From NCBI GenBank assembly GCA_037176705.1, contig CM073886.1:127192001-127256000 (forward strand): a DNA stretch of 64,000 nt, in the 5' to 3' direction. Within the stretch, counting starts at the first letter, position 1. Each line of letters starts with the position of its first letter. The translations under genes and the position numbers were made by a program. Positions 50,373 through 62,108 of this stretch are shown here, one piece after another. This stretch comes from Molossus alvarezi. Taxonomy: Eukaryota; Chordata; Mammalia; Chiroptera; Molossidae. The notes below the pieces were generated by a model. It ran no database searches. It saw nothing but the letters and a program-made list of their open reading frames with translations, and was not told where the DNA came from.

Positions 50373-50946
50373 TCTAAATCCTCCTATCTAGAGATGACTA
50401 TTAACATTCTAGTATATGTCCCCTTTTCTACACATTAATTAAAAATGTAATTTTACTAATAATACTATTTAACTCTTTTTACTTTAGAGATTATGATGTT
50501 TATAAATATTTTAATGGCTACATAGGATTCTATTGTATGTATACATATGTGTGTGTATTATATATGAATATATGTATTTGGAGATATCTCATCATTTCCT
50601 TAGGATAAATGCCTAGAAATGGAATTTTGGGTCAAAAGATATTCACATCTTAAATATTGATATAATATTTTTAAATTATGGGATTGTTTTGAGGACAAAG
50701 ATTCTAAAATAGCATTATGTATCTAATTATACACATTTATTTTTGAAAAATACCTTTTATAATTCTATTAGCCAGGTATAATTGCTAATAATTTTTTTAG
50801 TTTTTTTTTTTCAGATTTTAATGTAGATGCATTTTGAACAAAATCAGGATCATTTATATATATTTATAAACACGCACAGACACATACATATTATTTTGAA
50901 TTAATCTGATTTCATGAAAAAGAGTAGTCATTTTAAAAACTTTTTT

Positions 50947-51130
50947 TTATTATTATTGATTTTTTTAGAGAGAGAGGAAGGGAGAGGTAGAAACATCAAT
51001 GTGAGAGAGAAACATTGATCGGCTGCCTCCCGCACACCCTGTACTGGGGATCGTGCCCTGACCCGGAATCGAACTGGGACCTCTCAGCCCTTGGGAGGAC
51101 GCTCAATCCACTGAGCCACATCAGCTGGGC
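50947..51130 (-). mobile_element. VES SINE in NNT intron 6
   Basis: Target duplication ttaaaaactttttt-like at about 50934-50946 and 51131-51143. Body 'ctgtactggggatcgtgccc', head end 'gagccacatcagctgggc'. Confidence 0.9.
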
Positions 51131-51569
51131 TTAAAAACTTTTTACAGAGCTGGATCCCTTTGACTGTAAGGAATACAAAACACCAACACAAATTGGCCTC
51201 AACTCTAATAAAATGTATTATTTCTGCTACGTGAAAATTCACGGGAAGGACTTCCTTTCCCACTGGAGTCAGCAGCTCACTGGCACGAGCAAGGACCGAG
51301 GCCTTTCTGGCGCTCCTCTCTGCTGTCCTTGGCATTGGCCGATCGCCCTTGTGCCAGTGGGAGGGAGAGAGCCTCTTGCTCAACCATGTCCTGCCCGGTC
51401 TGCCCTGTTTATAAAGTCCTGCCCTTTGGCTCCGCTCCCTCACGGTGACAGTTGCCAGGGACTGATGGGCTCAGACCACATTCCCCAAAGTTCCCCACTG
51501 GCAAGGATCACCTGTAGCTCTTGCTGAAAATGTAGCTTCTGGCCTCTCTGCTGGAGATTGTAATTTAAA

Positions 51570-51757
51570 CTTAAAAAATTTCAGGTATTGATTTTGAGAG
51601 AGAGGGAGAGGGAGAGTGAGAGAGAGAGAAAAAGATTTGTTCTATTTATGTATGCATTTTTTGGTTGCTTCTTGTGTATGCCCTGACTGGGGATCGAACC
51701 CACCACCTTGGTGTATTGGGGTGATGCTCTAACCAACTGAGCTACCTGGCCAGGGCT
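51570..51757 (-). mobile_element. VES SINE (second head type)
   Basis: 'ggtattgattttgagagaga', 'tatgcattttttggttgctt', 'gatcgaacccaccaccttgg', head end 'gagctacctggccagggc'. Confidence 0.88.
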
Positions 51758-52470
51758 GGAGACAGTAATTTAATGGGTCTGGGGATTTGAATTGTTACCA
51801 GGTAGCTGGAGTCACCAGGGAAGTTGGAGATTCACTGTAGGATGAGTTAAATTAAACCCTGTCCACTGCACAGCTGAGATCTTTGTTGGCTTTGGTTTTC
51901 CAACCAGTACACATTAATTAAAAATGTAATTTTTAAAGATGCTTGGCCAGCATCTTTTGTTTTAAAACTGAATATATTTTTACATAATTTGAATGAGTTG
52001 GCTCTTTACATTTCCCATTTATACCGTTTACAAGTTGCTTTTTTTCGAACACAATTTAATGAGGATTAGGGGAAAACATCACTTGGGTAAAATATGCCTA
52101 AGTAAAATAGTCATTCATGTGGGGAAAGTCCCCTAAGTCAGGACATTTACCAATGAAAACCTGCCCTTGAGTGATCTGAATGGAGGCACATTTTCATGTA
52201 GGTCAGATCGACAGTGAAACCACAAGAAACACAATAGGTTACTGGAGTTGCTAAGAGTGGAATTTCTTTTGTAATTTGACTACAAAGAGGTTGGAGTTCC
52301 CTGTAGTATTTTTTTTCCCCCTGAAAAAAATTGATCATAAACGCATTAGCTCCCTTTAGAAAAACATTGAAACAGTCCAATCAGAGACATCCGAAGAAAG
52401 TCTCCACTCTTGAATGTATAGTTTTTTTTCTTTTTAGAAATGTCTATGTGAATGATCTTGATTTTGTTAA

Positions 52471-52737
<267 letters not shown>

Positions 52738-52902
52738 TGACGGCTTCCAATGAGGCTCCGTCTTTGTTCCAGGTCGCAATTCTTCAAGTAAAGATCCATT
52801 TCCTTTCTAGAGAATGAAAAAGCAGAAAAGACAATCACTGCAACCCTGGAGACAATTGGTCATTAGTAATTTGGTCTGTTTGTTTCCAGTCTTTTTTCTG
52901 TA

Positions 52903-53105
52903 TATTAAAAAAATATATATTTTTATTGATTTTTTTGAGGGAGAGGAAGGGAGAGGGAGAAAGAAACATCCATCAGCTGCCTCCTGCACGCCCCCTACTG
53001 GGGATCTAGCCCGCAACCTGGGCATGTGCCCTGGCTGGGAATAGAACCAGCGACTTTTCGGTGCACAGGGTGACGCCCAACCACCTGAGCTGCACCAGCC
53101 ACGGC
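52903..53105 (-). mobile_element. VES SINE in NNT intron 7
   Basis: 'ttttattgatttttttgagg', 'cccctactggggatctagcc', head end 'gagctgcaccagccacggc'. It begins about 200 bp after NNT exon 7 and abuts the next copy. Confidence 0.88.
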
Positions 53106-53106
53106 T

Positions 53107-53168
53107 TGTTTTTTTTTTTTTTAATTCTCACCAAGAATATGTTTATTGATTTTAGAGAGAGAGGAAGG

Positions 53169-53204
<36 letters not shown>

Positions 53205-53377
53205 AGAGAGACATCAATGTGGGAGAGAAACATCAATTGATTGCCTCCTGTATGCATCCCAACCTGGGATTGAACCCACAACCTAGGAATGTGCCTGACT
53301 GAAAATTGAACCTGCAACCTTTAGGTGTACGGGCTAATGGCTCTGGTTCCAACCAACTGAGCCTCCTGGCCAGGGCA
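53107..53377 (-). mobile_element. VES SINE
   Basis: Poly(T), 'ttattgattttagagagaga', (GA)n, 'gggattgaacccacaaccta', head end 'gagcctcctggccagggc'. The head has a small insertion ('gctctggttccaacc'). Confidence 0.85.
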
Positions 53378-53530
53378 TGGTGCTACCTTTTTACTGTAGG
53401 AAATTCAAACAGCACTGACAAATATGGAGAGAAAAGTACAGATCTGGAGTGTTACCAGAGATGACTGTCATTAATATTTTGCTAAACAGTTTTTCACATG
53501 TGAGAAAGAGAGGGGAGCTTTGTGTGTATT

Positions 53531-53632
53531 TATGGAATTCTCAGTATTTATCTATCGATCAATCGATCGATATGGAATTCTCAGTATCTATCTATCTATC
53601 GATTGATTGATAGATAAATAGATACAGATATG
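53531..53632 (+). repeat. Tandem 40-bp duplication with ATCGAT/TCTA palindromic tract
   Basis: Two 40-bp copies start tatggaattctcagtat at 53531 and 53571 and both continue into a 'tatctat...atcgat' tract. The right part (tatctatc...gatagata) can fold into a hairpin. Confidence 0.85.
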
Positions 53633-54805
53633 GCACTTTGTCACTTTCTAATTATGTCCTTTGACATGTTTTATCTTTGTAATGAAATTGTGAGCTCTTT
53701 TGATGTCAGGAATTATTTGTTATCCTCTTATAACAAGTATTTTTCACTTAATAGATGATTAATGTCAAACCAATAAGCAGTTATTACTTAATAAACACTA
53801 GCTTGATCTAGCAAGATGTGGGAGTGGAGAAACTCTCTCCCTTTCATATTCTTACCTCTTCTCTTCCCCTGTTCTTTTCTTGTGCTATTGAATAATGAAT
53901 ATCATGCCGACTAATTTTCTTTTCCTTTTTGAAAGAAAGTGGGCCGAATGAGAGCTTACAGAATTCATGGTTCCTTTTGTCAGATCCTAGTGAAGGAGCC
54001 TCACTTGCTCGAGGGGACTGTGGACAATTAGAAGTTGTTTGGTCCTGAGGTCCGAGAGAGGAGAACTTCTCTTCTGTCCCCTTCCCCTCTAATCTGGCTA
54101 CGATAAACCCACGGGCAGGAAGTCGATCACATCTATGAACTTGTGGGGGGAAACGTGCTCCCAAGCTCTTCTTTCTGTCCTCTGTGTCCAGGTGATACCT
54201 GATAGGTGGGTTGGTCTCTCCAGCACCCTATCCCACCAGGGATGGTGGGATGAGCAGACAGGCAGGAGGGCCACTTGGGCTCAACCCCCCGAAGGAGCTG
54301 CGAGTGTAGAAATGAGGCTGGAGGTGGGTGCAGAGCAGGCCAGCGTGGCCCAGGCTGGTGGTTGTGAAATCTGCCAGCGATGGCAGGCTCACGAACAAGC
54401 GGTGCAGGGAGCACTCAGGATTCGTGCTTCCGTGGCAGTGGCTCCTGGCTCAGCTGTTGTACAGGTGGCTTTGGAGGTGGGATGGGTGGCCTTGCTGTGC
54501 CATCTGACCTTTGAAAGGCAGCTGCTGCATGCATGTTGGTGAGAGGTTACGAGCTGACTAAGTGGGACTAGTGCCCAGTAGAGGGCGCTCTTACCTTTGC
54601 TAACGGAGTAAAGGAGGCGGTGAAGCTACATTTAGTCAAGGCAGACCTTACTGAAGAACTGAGGGTAGTTTGGACCCAGTGTATAGGATTATTATCTTCT
54701 TATATAAAACACATGCTGACTTTTAGGGCCCCAAAATATCTTTACTTTTTTATAAGTAGAAGTTCAAATTGTATGACATGTCTTTTTTTCCCCCAATCTG
54801 CACTG
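53633..54805. other. NNT intron 7, unassigned
   Basis: 54.13-54.54 kb is GC-richer, with overlapping small open frames on both strands and no domain that I recognise. No candidate for the next NNT exon. Confidence 0.5.
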
Positions 54806-54950
54806 AAGGATATATTTATATTGATCTTTTAGTGAGAGGGAATGGAACCCGCAACCTAGGTACTAGGTATGTGCCCTGAGCAGGAGTCAAACCCACAAAC
54901 TTTTGGCATAGGGAACGACGTTCCAACCAACTGAGCCACCTGCCGGGACT
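54806..54950 (-). mobile_element. VES SINE with internal deletion
   Basis: 'tatttatattgatcttttag' passes almost directly into 'ggaatggaacccgcaaccta', 'caggagtcaaacccacaaac', head end 'gagccacctgccgggac'. The body is rearranged. Confidence 0.7.
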
Positions 54951-54951
54951 T

Positions 54952-55382
54952 TTTATTTTTTAATTTATTGGGGGTGTGGGGGAGAGAGAGAGAGAGAGAG
55001 AGCGAGAAAGAATAGATTTGTTCCACTTATTTATGCATTCATTGGTTGATTTTTTTTTTTATCCTCACTTGAGGATATTTTTCCATTTATTGTTCAGACA
55101 GAGTGGGAGGAAGAGAGAGGAAGAGAGAGAGAGAAACATCGACGTGAAAGGGACACATCGAGTGGCTGCCACCTGCACGACCAACCAGGGCTGGGGACAA
55201 ACTGCAACCGAGGTACGCGCCCTTAGAGGGAACCGAACCCTGGTCTCTCGAGACTGCAGGCCGACGCTCTAATCGCTGAGCCAAACCATCCAGGGCCATT
55301 GGTTGATTCTTATATGTGCCCTGACCCCACAGCTTGGTGTACTGGGAGAGTGCTCTAAGCAGCCGAGCTACCTGGCCAGGGC
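54952..55382 (-). mobile_element. VES SINE (second head type) split by a nested VES SINE
   Basis: Left part (54952-55050) ends 'ttatgcattcattggttgat'; right part (55297-55382) resumes 'cattggttgattcttatatg' and finishes in the head 'gagctacctggccagggcc'. The repeated cattggttgatt is the target duplication of the inserted copy. Confidence 0.9.
55052..55296 (-). mobile_element. Young VES SINE nested in an older VES SINE
   Basis: Well-preserved: 'atcctcacttgaggatattt', 'gggaaccgaaccctggtctc', head end 'gagccaaaccatccagggc'. Perfect 12-bp target duplication cattggttgatt (55039-55050 and 55297-55308). Confidence 0.93.
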
Positions 55383-56989
55383 CTGTGCACCAGGGTTTAA
55401 AGGAGCCTCGTTGAAGAAGTTTTATCCCTCTGTTCCTTTTCTGAAGCTCCGATCTGCCTCAGCCCATTAACCTGACGGAGACCAGCACACTGGTCCAGAG
55501 TTCACACTCAGAAGCTGGCCTGGAAGGACCTTTCTGCTACCTTTTTGCTTTTGAAAACCCAAAAAAGAAAAGTTAATTAGAATATTGTAAGGAACAAGAT
55601 GGTCTTTTTAAAGATCTTCTATATCCCTGGGGGACTGAAACATAAAAGCATGAGCATTAAATAAATAAAAAGAAAAAAGATTGAAAAGATTATATAAGGG
55701 GACACATGCCCTTTGAAAAGCAGTGTCCCTGGCCTTGTACCTTTACAAGTTTTGTCCTGAGCCTTTGCCTAGGTCGCCTGATGGCATGTCTACCTCCGGA
55801 AAGTCTCTCAGAGCAAGAGTTATTCTAAGATTTTTCTTGTGTTGGATCCAAAGGGGATTAAGTTAAATGTCAGAAGTTCTCCGAGTTGAGATTCCTTAGA
55901 CCAAGGTCCCCGTGGCTGTCCTGGAGGCCTGGTGTGGATGAGAATGTGCACAGGGACAGTCGGCTAGTCTCAGGTTGCAATCGAATGGCCTGGGTGCACT
56001 CAGCCAGGGCACTTGGAAAACAAAGCTCTTGTACTTCTGGGGGCTGTATGTGGAATGAACTGTTTCTGCAGCCAGCCCGTTCTCACACTGCCTGGGATTT
56101 TCCCACATACTTGTTCCATCACCTAGACCTCCAGGGTTTGCGTTGGTGATGGGTTAAAGGCTAGAATTTCCATTGATGTAGGTATCATTAGGATCGGGCC
56201 TAGCTCACTGTCCCATTCTGTGGTGCTGTGCACACAAGGAGAGCTCATGATGTTCCTGTCCGGCTCTGTGACCTTTAAGACTACAGTACTTGGAAAGTAA
56301 GGCAGCCCCCTCCCTGGGCATGTTCAGGCTATGCTCATCATCTTTCTGCTGCACCTTTTGATGCACGAAAGGTTGCTGTTTGTTTGTGTGTTTCTAGCAG
56401 CTCTGGTGTTCCGGAACCCTTTTAGAATATTTGATTGGGAAGAGGCCGAATCAGGTTGAAAATCTGGTCAGCAAGTGAAGGAGGGAGAGTTGGGGAGGGG
56501 CGAGGAGGAATCACTGTGCTTGAGCCCTGAGTGTGCAGGCAGATTGCACCTGCACGCCAGTGAGAACCGAGAGCTGTGGTCTCCCCTGCCGGAAGCAACC
56601 TTTCCCACTCTAAACCTTCCCTGATGACCACCTTTTTACAAAATCACGAGCCTCAAGAGGTCGTCTCGCCTCCCCGCTGTCCCTTCCCCACCTCAGTTCT
56701 TGCCCTCACTTTGTAATTGGACTGTAGCCTGTTGGAAAACTTGGGTTTTTGTTTAATAATGATGACTGTGTCTTGCAACACCAGGTTGCCAGCCTTGTTA
56801 GATAGAGGCAGCTAAAATGACCAGGACTGGGTCACACTACCCCCAGGTCCCCAACCTGTGCTACCGAGTCTGTCCTCCATGGGGTGTTCATTGCCTTTCC
56901 GTTTCTAGTCCTGATTTAGCGTTTGGGCCTATGTTAAACTGATTTATTGGTCTCTGGGTCTGATTGCAGTCATGCTGGCTGCGGTGACC
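55383..56989. other. NNT intron 7, nothing recognised
   Basis: Unique-looking intronic sequence without SINEs. No NNT exon. Confidence 0.5.
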
Positions 56990-57200
56990 TCCCCGAGCAG
57001 GCCAGGGACTTTCAGGCCTTTGCACATTGTTCTCTCCTTTGGAACGTATCCCTGCTCCGCCCTGCCCTCCGAAAGCCTGCTCCAGTCAGCGGACCCTGTG
57101 TAGCTGCTGCCACCTCCTCCTCAGTAGTGAGCTCTCCTTTTCCTTCAGTCTTCGCCCTTTGACTGCGCCTCAGATCCCAGAAGTCCTCAGTGTCATTGCC
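56990..57200 (+). repeat. L2 3'-end remnant
   Basis: 'tcaggcctttgcacattgtt', 'ctctcctttggaacgtatcc' and 'ctgctgccacctcctcctca' follow the L2 line 'cctttgcacttgctgttccctctgcctggaacgc' (pattern only). Confidence 0.65.
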
Positions 57201-57359
57201 CCTCGGTGGCACTGCGTCCCTGTGAGCACAGCAGGGGTGCTTGCTTTAGCCCGTGGTGGGTGCTTAGCGTGGAGCCTCCCACCAGCAGTGGCTCAGAGAA
57301 GGTTGCCGCGCTAATCACCCTGGGTGCCTTCCTGAGGTCCTGGTTGGCACTGTCCCTTT

Positions 57360-58700
57360 CCTTTTGCCAGGGCTACCCAAGGAAAGATGGAGGTACTCTG
57401 TGGGCTCCCTTTTGGGTAGGGACACTGTACGGTAAGACTGGGCAGTTTGCATTTTCATTTTCCTCGGATAACTCCCCAGAAGTGGATTTGCTGAGCTGGG
57501 TGCTAGTTCTGTGCTTAGGGTTTTGAGGCATCTTCACAATCCTCTCCACAGTGCCCGCACCCATTTGCCATCCTACCAGCAGGGCACAAGGGCTTTCTTT
57601 CTCCACATCCTCGCCAGCACTTGTCATTTGTTGATTTATTGATAACAGCCGTTCTGCAAGTGTGAGGTGATGGCTCCCTGTGCTTCTGGTTTGCATTCCC
57701 CTTATGCTTCAGGTCACTGAGCATCTTTTCATGTCTGTTGGCCGTTTGTACATCTTCTCTGGAAAAATGTCTCTTCGTGTCCTTTGCCCGTTTTTAAAAA
57801 AAATTCTCACCTGAGGATATGTTATTGATTTGAGAGACAGAGGAAGGGAGAACGAGAGACATTGATCGGTTGGTTGCCTTCCATACGCACCTAGACTGGG
57901 AATCAAACCTGCCCCCTTTGGGTGTATGGGATGACACTCCAGCCAACGGAGCCACCTGGCCAGGGCTCCTTGATCCATTTTTAATAGGATTGTTTATTTT
58001 TTTGTTGCTGTAATTGAGCTGTATGAGTTCCTTATATATTTTGGATATCAATCCTTAATTGGATATGTCATTTGCAAATATCTTCTTCCATTAGTAGGTT
58101 GTCTTTTTGTGTTGTTGGTGGTTTCCTTCACTGTGCACAGCTCTTGTGTTTGACGAAGTTCTGTTTGTTCATTTTTTCTTTTGTTTTCCTTGTCCGAGGG
58201 GACATATCTTAAAAGATATTAATAAGACTGATGTCAGATAGTTTATTACCTGTTTTCTTCTAGGAGTTTTATGGTGTCAGGGTCTTACATTTAGGTCTTT
58301 AATCCATTTTGAGTTTACTTTTGTGTGTGATGTAGGGTAGTGGTTCAGTTTCATGATATTTACAACAACCTGGGTGGTTTTAGAGAGTATTATGCTAAGT
58401 GAAATAGACAGAGAGACCAATACCATATGATTTCACTTATATGTGGAGTTTTAAAAAATCAAAGAAAACAAAGAACAGACTCATAGAAACAAAGAACAAA
58501 CCATTGCGGTGGGGAGGTAGATGGAAAAGGTAAAGGGGTGTATAGTCTGTAATAGTGTAATTACTTTGCACAGTGACAGGTGGTTACTAGACTTAGCAGT
58601 AAGATAAGATATATAAATGTCAGATCACTATACTGTACACCTCACCTGAAACTAATGTAACATTGGATGCCAACTATACTTTAATAAAAACAACTGGGAA
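57360..58700. mobile_element. L1 3' fragment with 5' inversion (twin priming), split by a SINE
   Basis: 57360-58340 is antisense to L1 ORF2: its reverse strand reads the C-terminal ORF2 region, including the 'tggcgaggatgtggagaaa' stretch. 58341-58700 is sense L1 3' end ('attatgctaagtgaaat', 'atttcacttatatgtgg') finishing in a short A-rich tail. The two parts are adjacent in the consensus but inverted here, as produced by twin priming. A VES SINE (57793-57967) later inserted into the antisense part. Old and divergent. Confidence 0.75.
57793..57967 (-). mobile_element. VES SINE inserted in the inverted L1
   Basis: 'aattctcacctgaggatatg', 'gggaatcaaacctgccccct', head end 'gagccacctggccagggc'. 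The L1 sequence resumes at 'ccatttttaataggattgtt'. Confidence 0.88.
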
Positions 58701-59081
58701 CCTAACTTTCCTCAATGATCAAAACTTGCCCAGTTTGCAATATGAGATGGTTAGTTAGATGTGTCAGGAAGTAGGATTAGGAAGGGAGATATTCATTGCT
58801 TGATTACAAGTTGTAATATCTTAGGCAATATATACTTGGACTTCACTTTAGGCACCATCTGTATTATCCAAAAAGGTAATAATGCTTCTGTTTTTTATCT
58901 ATACCAGTTAGGGTCTGCAGAATAGACCATTTAAAGGACCCTTTTGGTGAGTTTATGTGACTCTGGGAGGGGGTGTTTTTCTCTGATATGCAAAGGGCTT
59001 ACACATGTGACCCAACCTGAGAGATTTCCGTCTCCTGGAAAATCGACATTGGTTCTCTGTCTGATGCTGCCTGTCTTGCTG

Positions 59082-59179
59082 TTTTTTTTTTTTTGGTATG
59101 TGCCCCAGCGGGAACCGAACCTGGGACTCTCTGGTCTGCAGGCTGACACTCCAACTGCTGAGCCAAACTGGCCAGGGCA
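59082..59179 (-). mobile_element. Short VES SINE: tRNA head joined directly to A-tail
   Basis: Element sense: ccctggccagtttggctcag to 'ggcacatacc', then A13. It is about 85 bp plus tail, with a short repeat tgcctgtct on each side. It has the same architecture and break point as the copy at 1387-1476. Confidence 0.85.
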
Positions 59180-59461
59180 TGCCTGTCTCTTTGAACCTAT
59201 CTTTTACACAGAGTAGAAATATAGTGCAAAAGAATAATTTTCAAACTTGTTCTTTTAGACGAGAGAATAATTGACTACAGTGATGTACCCTTTATTTTTG
59301 ACATTCCACAAAGATAATACTGTTTTGATGACTAGACAAAATTTTCCCCTAAAGTAAAGTTTTATTTTTCAGATGGCTCTGTCCCTTCTTCTGTAAGCAT
59401 TATGATCTTCCAGGACAAAACTATATAGACCATAGATTTCCAACTTAATTGAATTACTTAA

Positions 59462-59579
59462 CTTTTTTTTTTTTTTTTATCCTAACCCGAGGACATTTTT
59501 CCATTTTTATTTCAGGTAGAGTGGTAGGGAGAGAGAGGAGAGGAAGGGAGACACACACACACACACACACAGAGGAAGA

Positions 59580-59619
<40 letters not shown>

Positions 59620-59732
59620 GAGAAACATTTAATTATTGTTCCACTTATTTGTATGTGCCCTGACCAGGGATGGAACCCACAACCTTGGTGTATTGGGACA
59701 ACACTCTAACCAACTGAGCTACCAGGCCAGGG
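59462..59732 (-). mobile_element. Chimeric VES SINE (head type 2, tail type 1)
   Basis: The head is the 'gctaccaggccagggc / gatggaacccacaaccttgg' type, which normally ends in 'attgattttagag'. The tail is 'atcctaacccgaggacattt' with 'caggtagagtgg', which normally follows the other head. Flanks share cttaact, so this is one insertion. It contains (CA)n and (GA)n runs. Confidence 0.8.
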
Positions 59733-60482
59733 CTTAACTCTTTTTACTGAATAATCTGATTCATCTACCATCCTCCTCTCCCTTAAATGTATTGTCATAT
59801 AAAATGGTTGTAATTCTACTTTACAAAGTTTGATGGGTTTGGGAATTTTGAAGGGCAGAGAGAAATATTTAAATGTTGTAACATCATTACCAAGGGTTGG
59901 TAACTACAGGCTGTCTATCCACCTCTTGGTAGATTTCAACATTGACAGGGTGACTTGTCATTGAGAGGATGCCAAATTAGGGAGTTTTCTGTTTCCCTTG
60001 ATCAATCTTGTCCTCTTAGAGTGTGTTTGAGCACATTTAGTGCATTTCTGGGTCCCCTGCTTTCCAATTTCCCCATCCTTTCTTGTGCCTAAGTATTAAA
60101 AGTTAGCGTGGTCCAGCTGCATAACAAATTAACCCCAAAGTGTATAATGGCTCAGACATTATAGAAACGTACTTCTTGCTGAGTTAACAGTAATGGATGG
60201 TTGACACATTGGTGTGCCGCATTCCTTCAGGTGGTCACCTGGGGAACTCAGGTGTGACACTGCTGCCATCAGCATTATGAAGCTGTGAAGGTCACCCTGG
60301 ATGCCATCTGTGTCCCAGCCATCCACGGGAAAGGGACACAGAGTGTGTGCGGGACACGCAGCAGTGCACACACCAGCACTGCTCACAGTGCTTTGGCTAA
60401 GAGTAGTCATGTGGCCAAACCTACCTGCAGGGAAGCTGGGAATTGTTGCCTAGCTGGGCGATCGGGGATAAGGGAGCACTGG

Positions 60483-60545
60483 ATTAGCCTCCCAGTGCTG
60501 CTATAACAAAATCCAACTATACTTAAATAAAGGACATATTTAAAA
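60483..60545 (+). repeat. Fragment of the 36.8-kb LTR-like repeat family
   Basis: 'cccagtgctgctataacaaa' followed by an A-rich stretch matches the 5' end of the family seen at 36755. Confidence 0.45.
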
Positions 60546-60669
60546 ACAAAAGCATGATTTTTGGAGGCACCGAATTCAGCGCATAACAAATATGAATTTG
60601 CTGAGCAGCAGCACTCTCTTTCCTCCTCCCACTTTGTAATTTTGTCTGGTTGCGTTGAGTTTGTTCAGT

Positions 60670-60880
60670 GGGGGTCAGATCATGGATTTAGAGGTGGATG
60701 GGTAGTTCAGACTCCCAGTACCACCGCTTAGCAGCAGAGGCGTCTCTCTCGGGTTCCTCGTCTCTGCAAGGGGGTAACAGGGTCTACCTTGCAGAGTTGT
60801 TGTGAGGAGTAGATGAGGAAACCACCCAGTGGAGGGCCTGCCATGTAGAACACGCCTGGTCTTGGGGACGGCACTCAGGA
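60670..60880 (+). repeat. MIR SINE remnant
   Basis: 'ttgcagagttgttgtgagga', 'gtagatgaggaaaccaccca' and 'gtggagggcctgccatgtag' follow the MIR 3' half. Confidence 0.6.
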
Positions 60881-62108
60881 CTGAAGCGCCTATGTGACTT
60901 GAAATGGGAAGCCGGATATTCTTAAGGACTATGTGGACTGTCACAGGTGGTCTCGGAGGCTGTCAGGTCCTGGACATACTCATGAAGTTACAAAACCAGT
61001 GCCCATTAAGGCAACCTGCGTGGGTTTCCCTGCGGAGAAATGTGAGTGGCCCCTTTCTAACCTGAATTTCCTGAAGATAGCCATTTCATTCCGGCTGTTG
61101 TGAATGAACCTCATTCCGAATTAGGTCGAATGACATGAGAAATAAACAGTGTTATTTTTATCTTTAAAGATAAGCTTTAAATTATTTTGTATTAACTAGT
61201 AAAATCAGAATGTGTAATAAATATTCATTGATGAATTTTTGGGAGTTTTGGTAGCTCATCTATGTCTAACATGTATTGGACAGAACACAAAGAATGTTAT
61301 AATTGATCTAAGAATATTATACGTTTTCTTATTTATGCTACCATTTAAGTGTGGTAGATTGATTTGTGCTTGTGCTAAAATTTTGACTAATTTTGATTTT
61401 GATCTAGACGGAGTTTTGCGGCTACGAGAGGTAAATTATTAACATAATCCTTAAAAATTTCTTTATAAACGTGTTCTTTAATTATTAGGTGAAAGCTGGT
61501 TTCTTTTTAAATACATCATTAGGGATTTTCCAATTTGCTAAAATATGCTGCTGACCAGTCATATTCCCCAAGCACTGTTACATCCAGAAACTCCTTAAGG
61601 CATGTAGTGTATGGAAGCCGAGCTTCGCTGGCCTGGCTTGTCCCGTGGCTCCTTAGACAAGCAGTTAACTCTGCGGAGAAAGTTTTCTTCTGGTTCCAGG
61701 GATAGAACTCACATACTAAGTTCTCTGCTTCACTCACAGTGTGCCCGCCAGATAAATTTGTGGGTCTTCGGGGGTTTAACCACCTGTTCTTAGCCAACAT
61801 TTAAGTCCAAATGTATTTGTATAATAAAGGTCATTTGATTTTCATTAAAAAATGAATAAAATACTCTGCTAGACTGTTTAGCTTGGGTCAGGATCTCGTT
61901 GATTTACGAACACAGCTGTCTCAGCCTCTAGCGGTCTTGAGCCGCCGTGGAGAGGTTGCACTGGTACCTTGATCCGTACGTCACGGGGCTGGCTACAGCA
62001 GACTCAGGACCCATGGATCAGATGTTCGCACTTTCTTCCCACATCCTGTCTCTTACATAATCAGTCATGTCCTTTTCTCATGTACACCTATGTGTATAAA
62101 AACTTTTC
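60881..62108. other. NNT intron 7, mostly unassigned
   Basis: Holds the EF-hand-like fragment near 61.4 kb. 61.6-61.8 kb has open frames on both strands without known domains. Confidence 0.45.
61340..61431 (+). other. EF-hand-like coding fragment followed by a splice donor (unexplained)
   Basis: An open frame reads AKILTNFDFDLDGVLRLREV, which contains a complete 12-residue EF-hand loop pattern (D-F-D-L-D-G-V-L-R-L-R-E) with a hydrophobic helix before it. GAG|GTAAAT, a plausible donor, follows at 61430. Possible acceptors are at 'ccatttaag' (61349) and 'gatctag' (61406). NNT has no EF hand, and I recognise no source gene. Chance, a retrocopy scrap, or an exon of another transcript are all possible. 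Confidence 0.25.
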
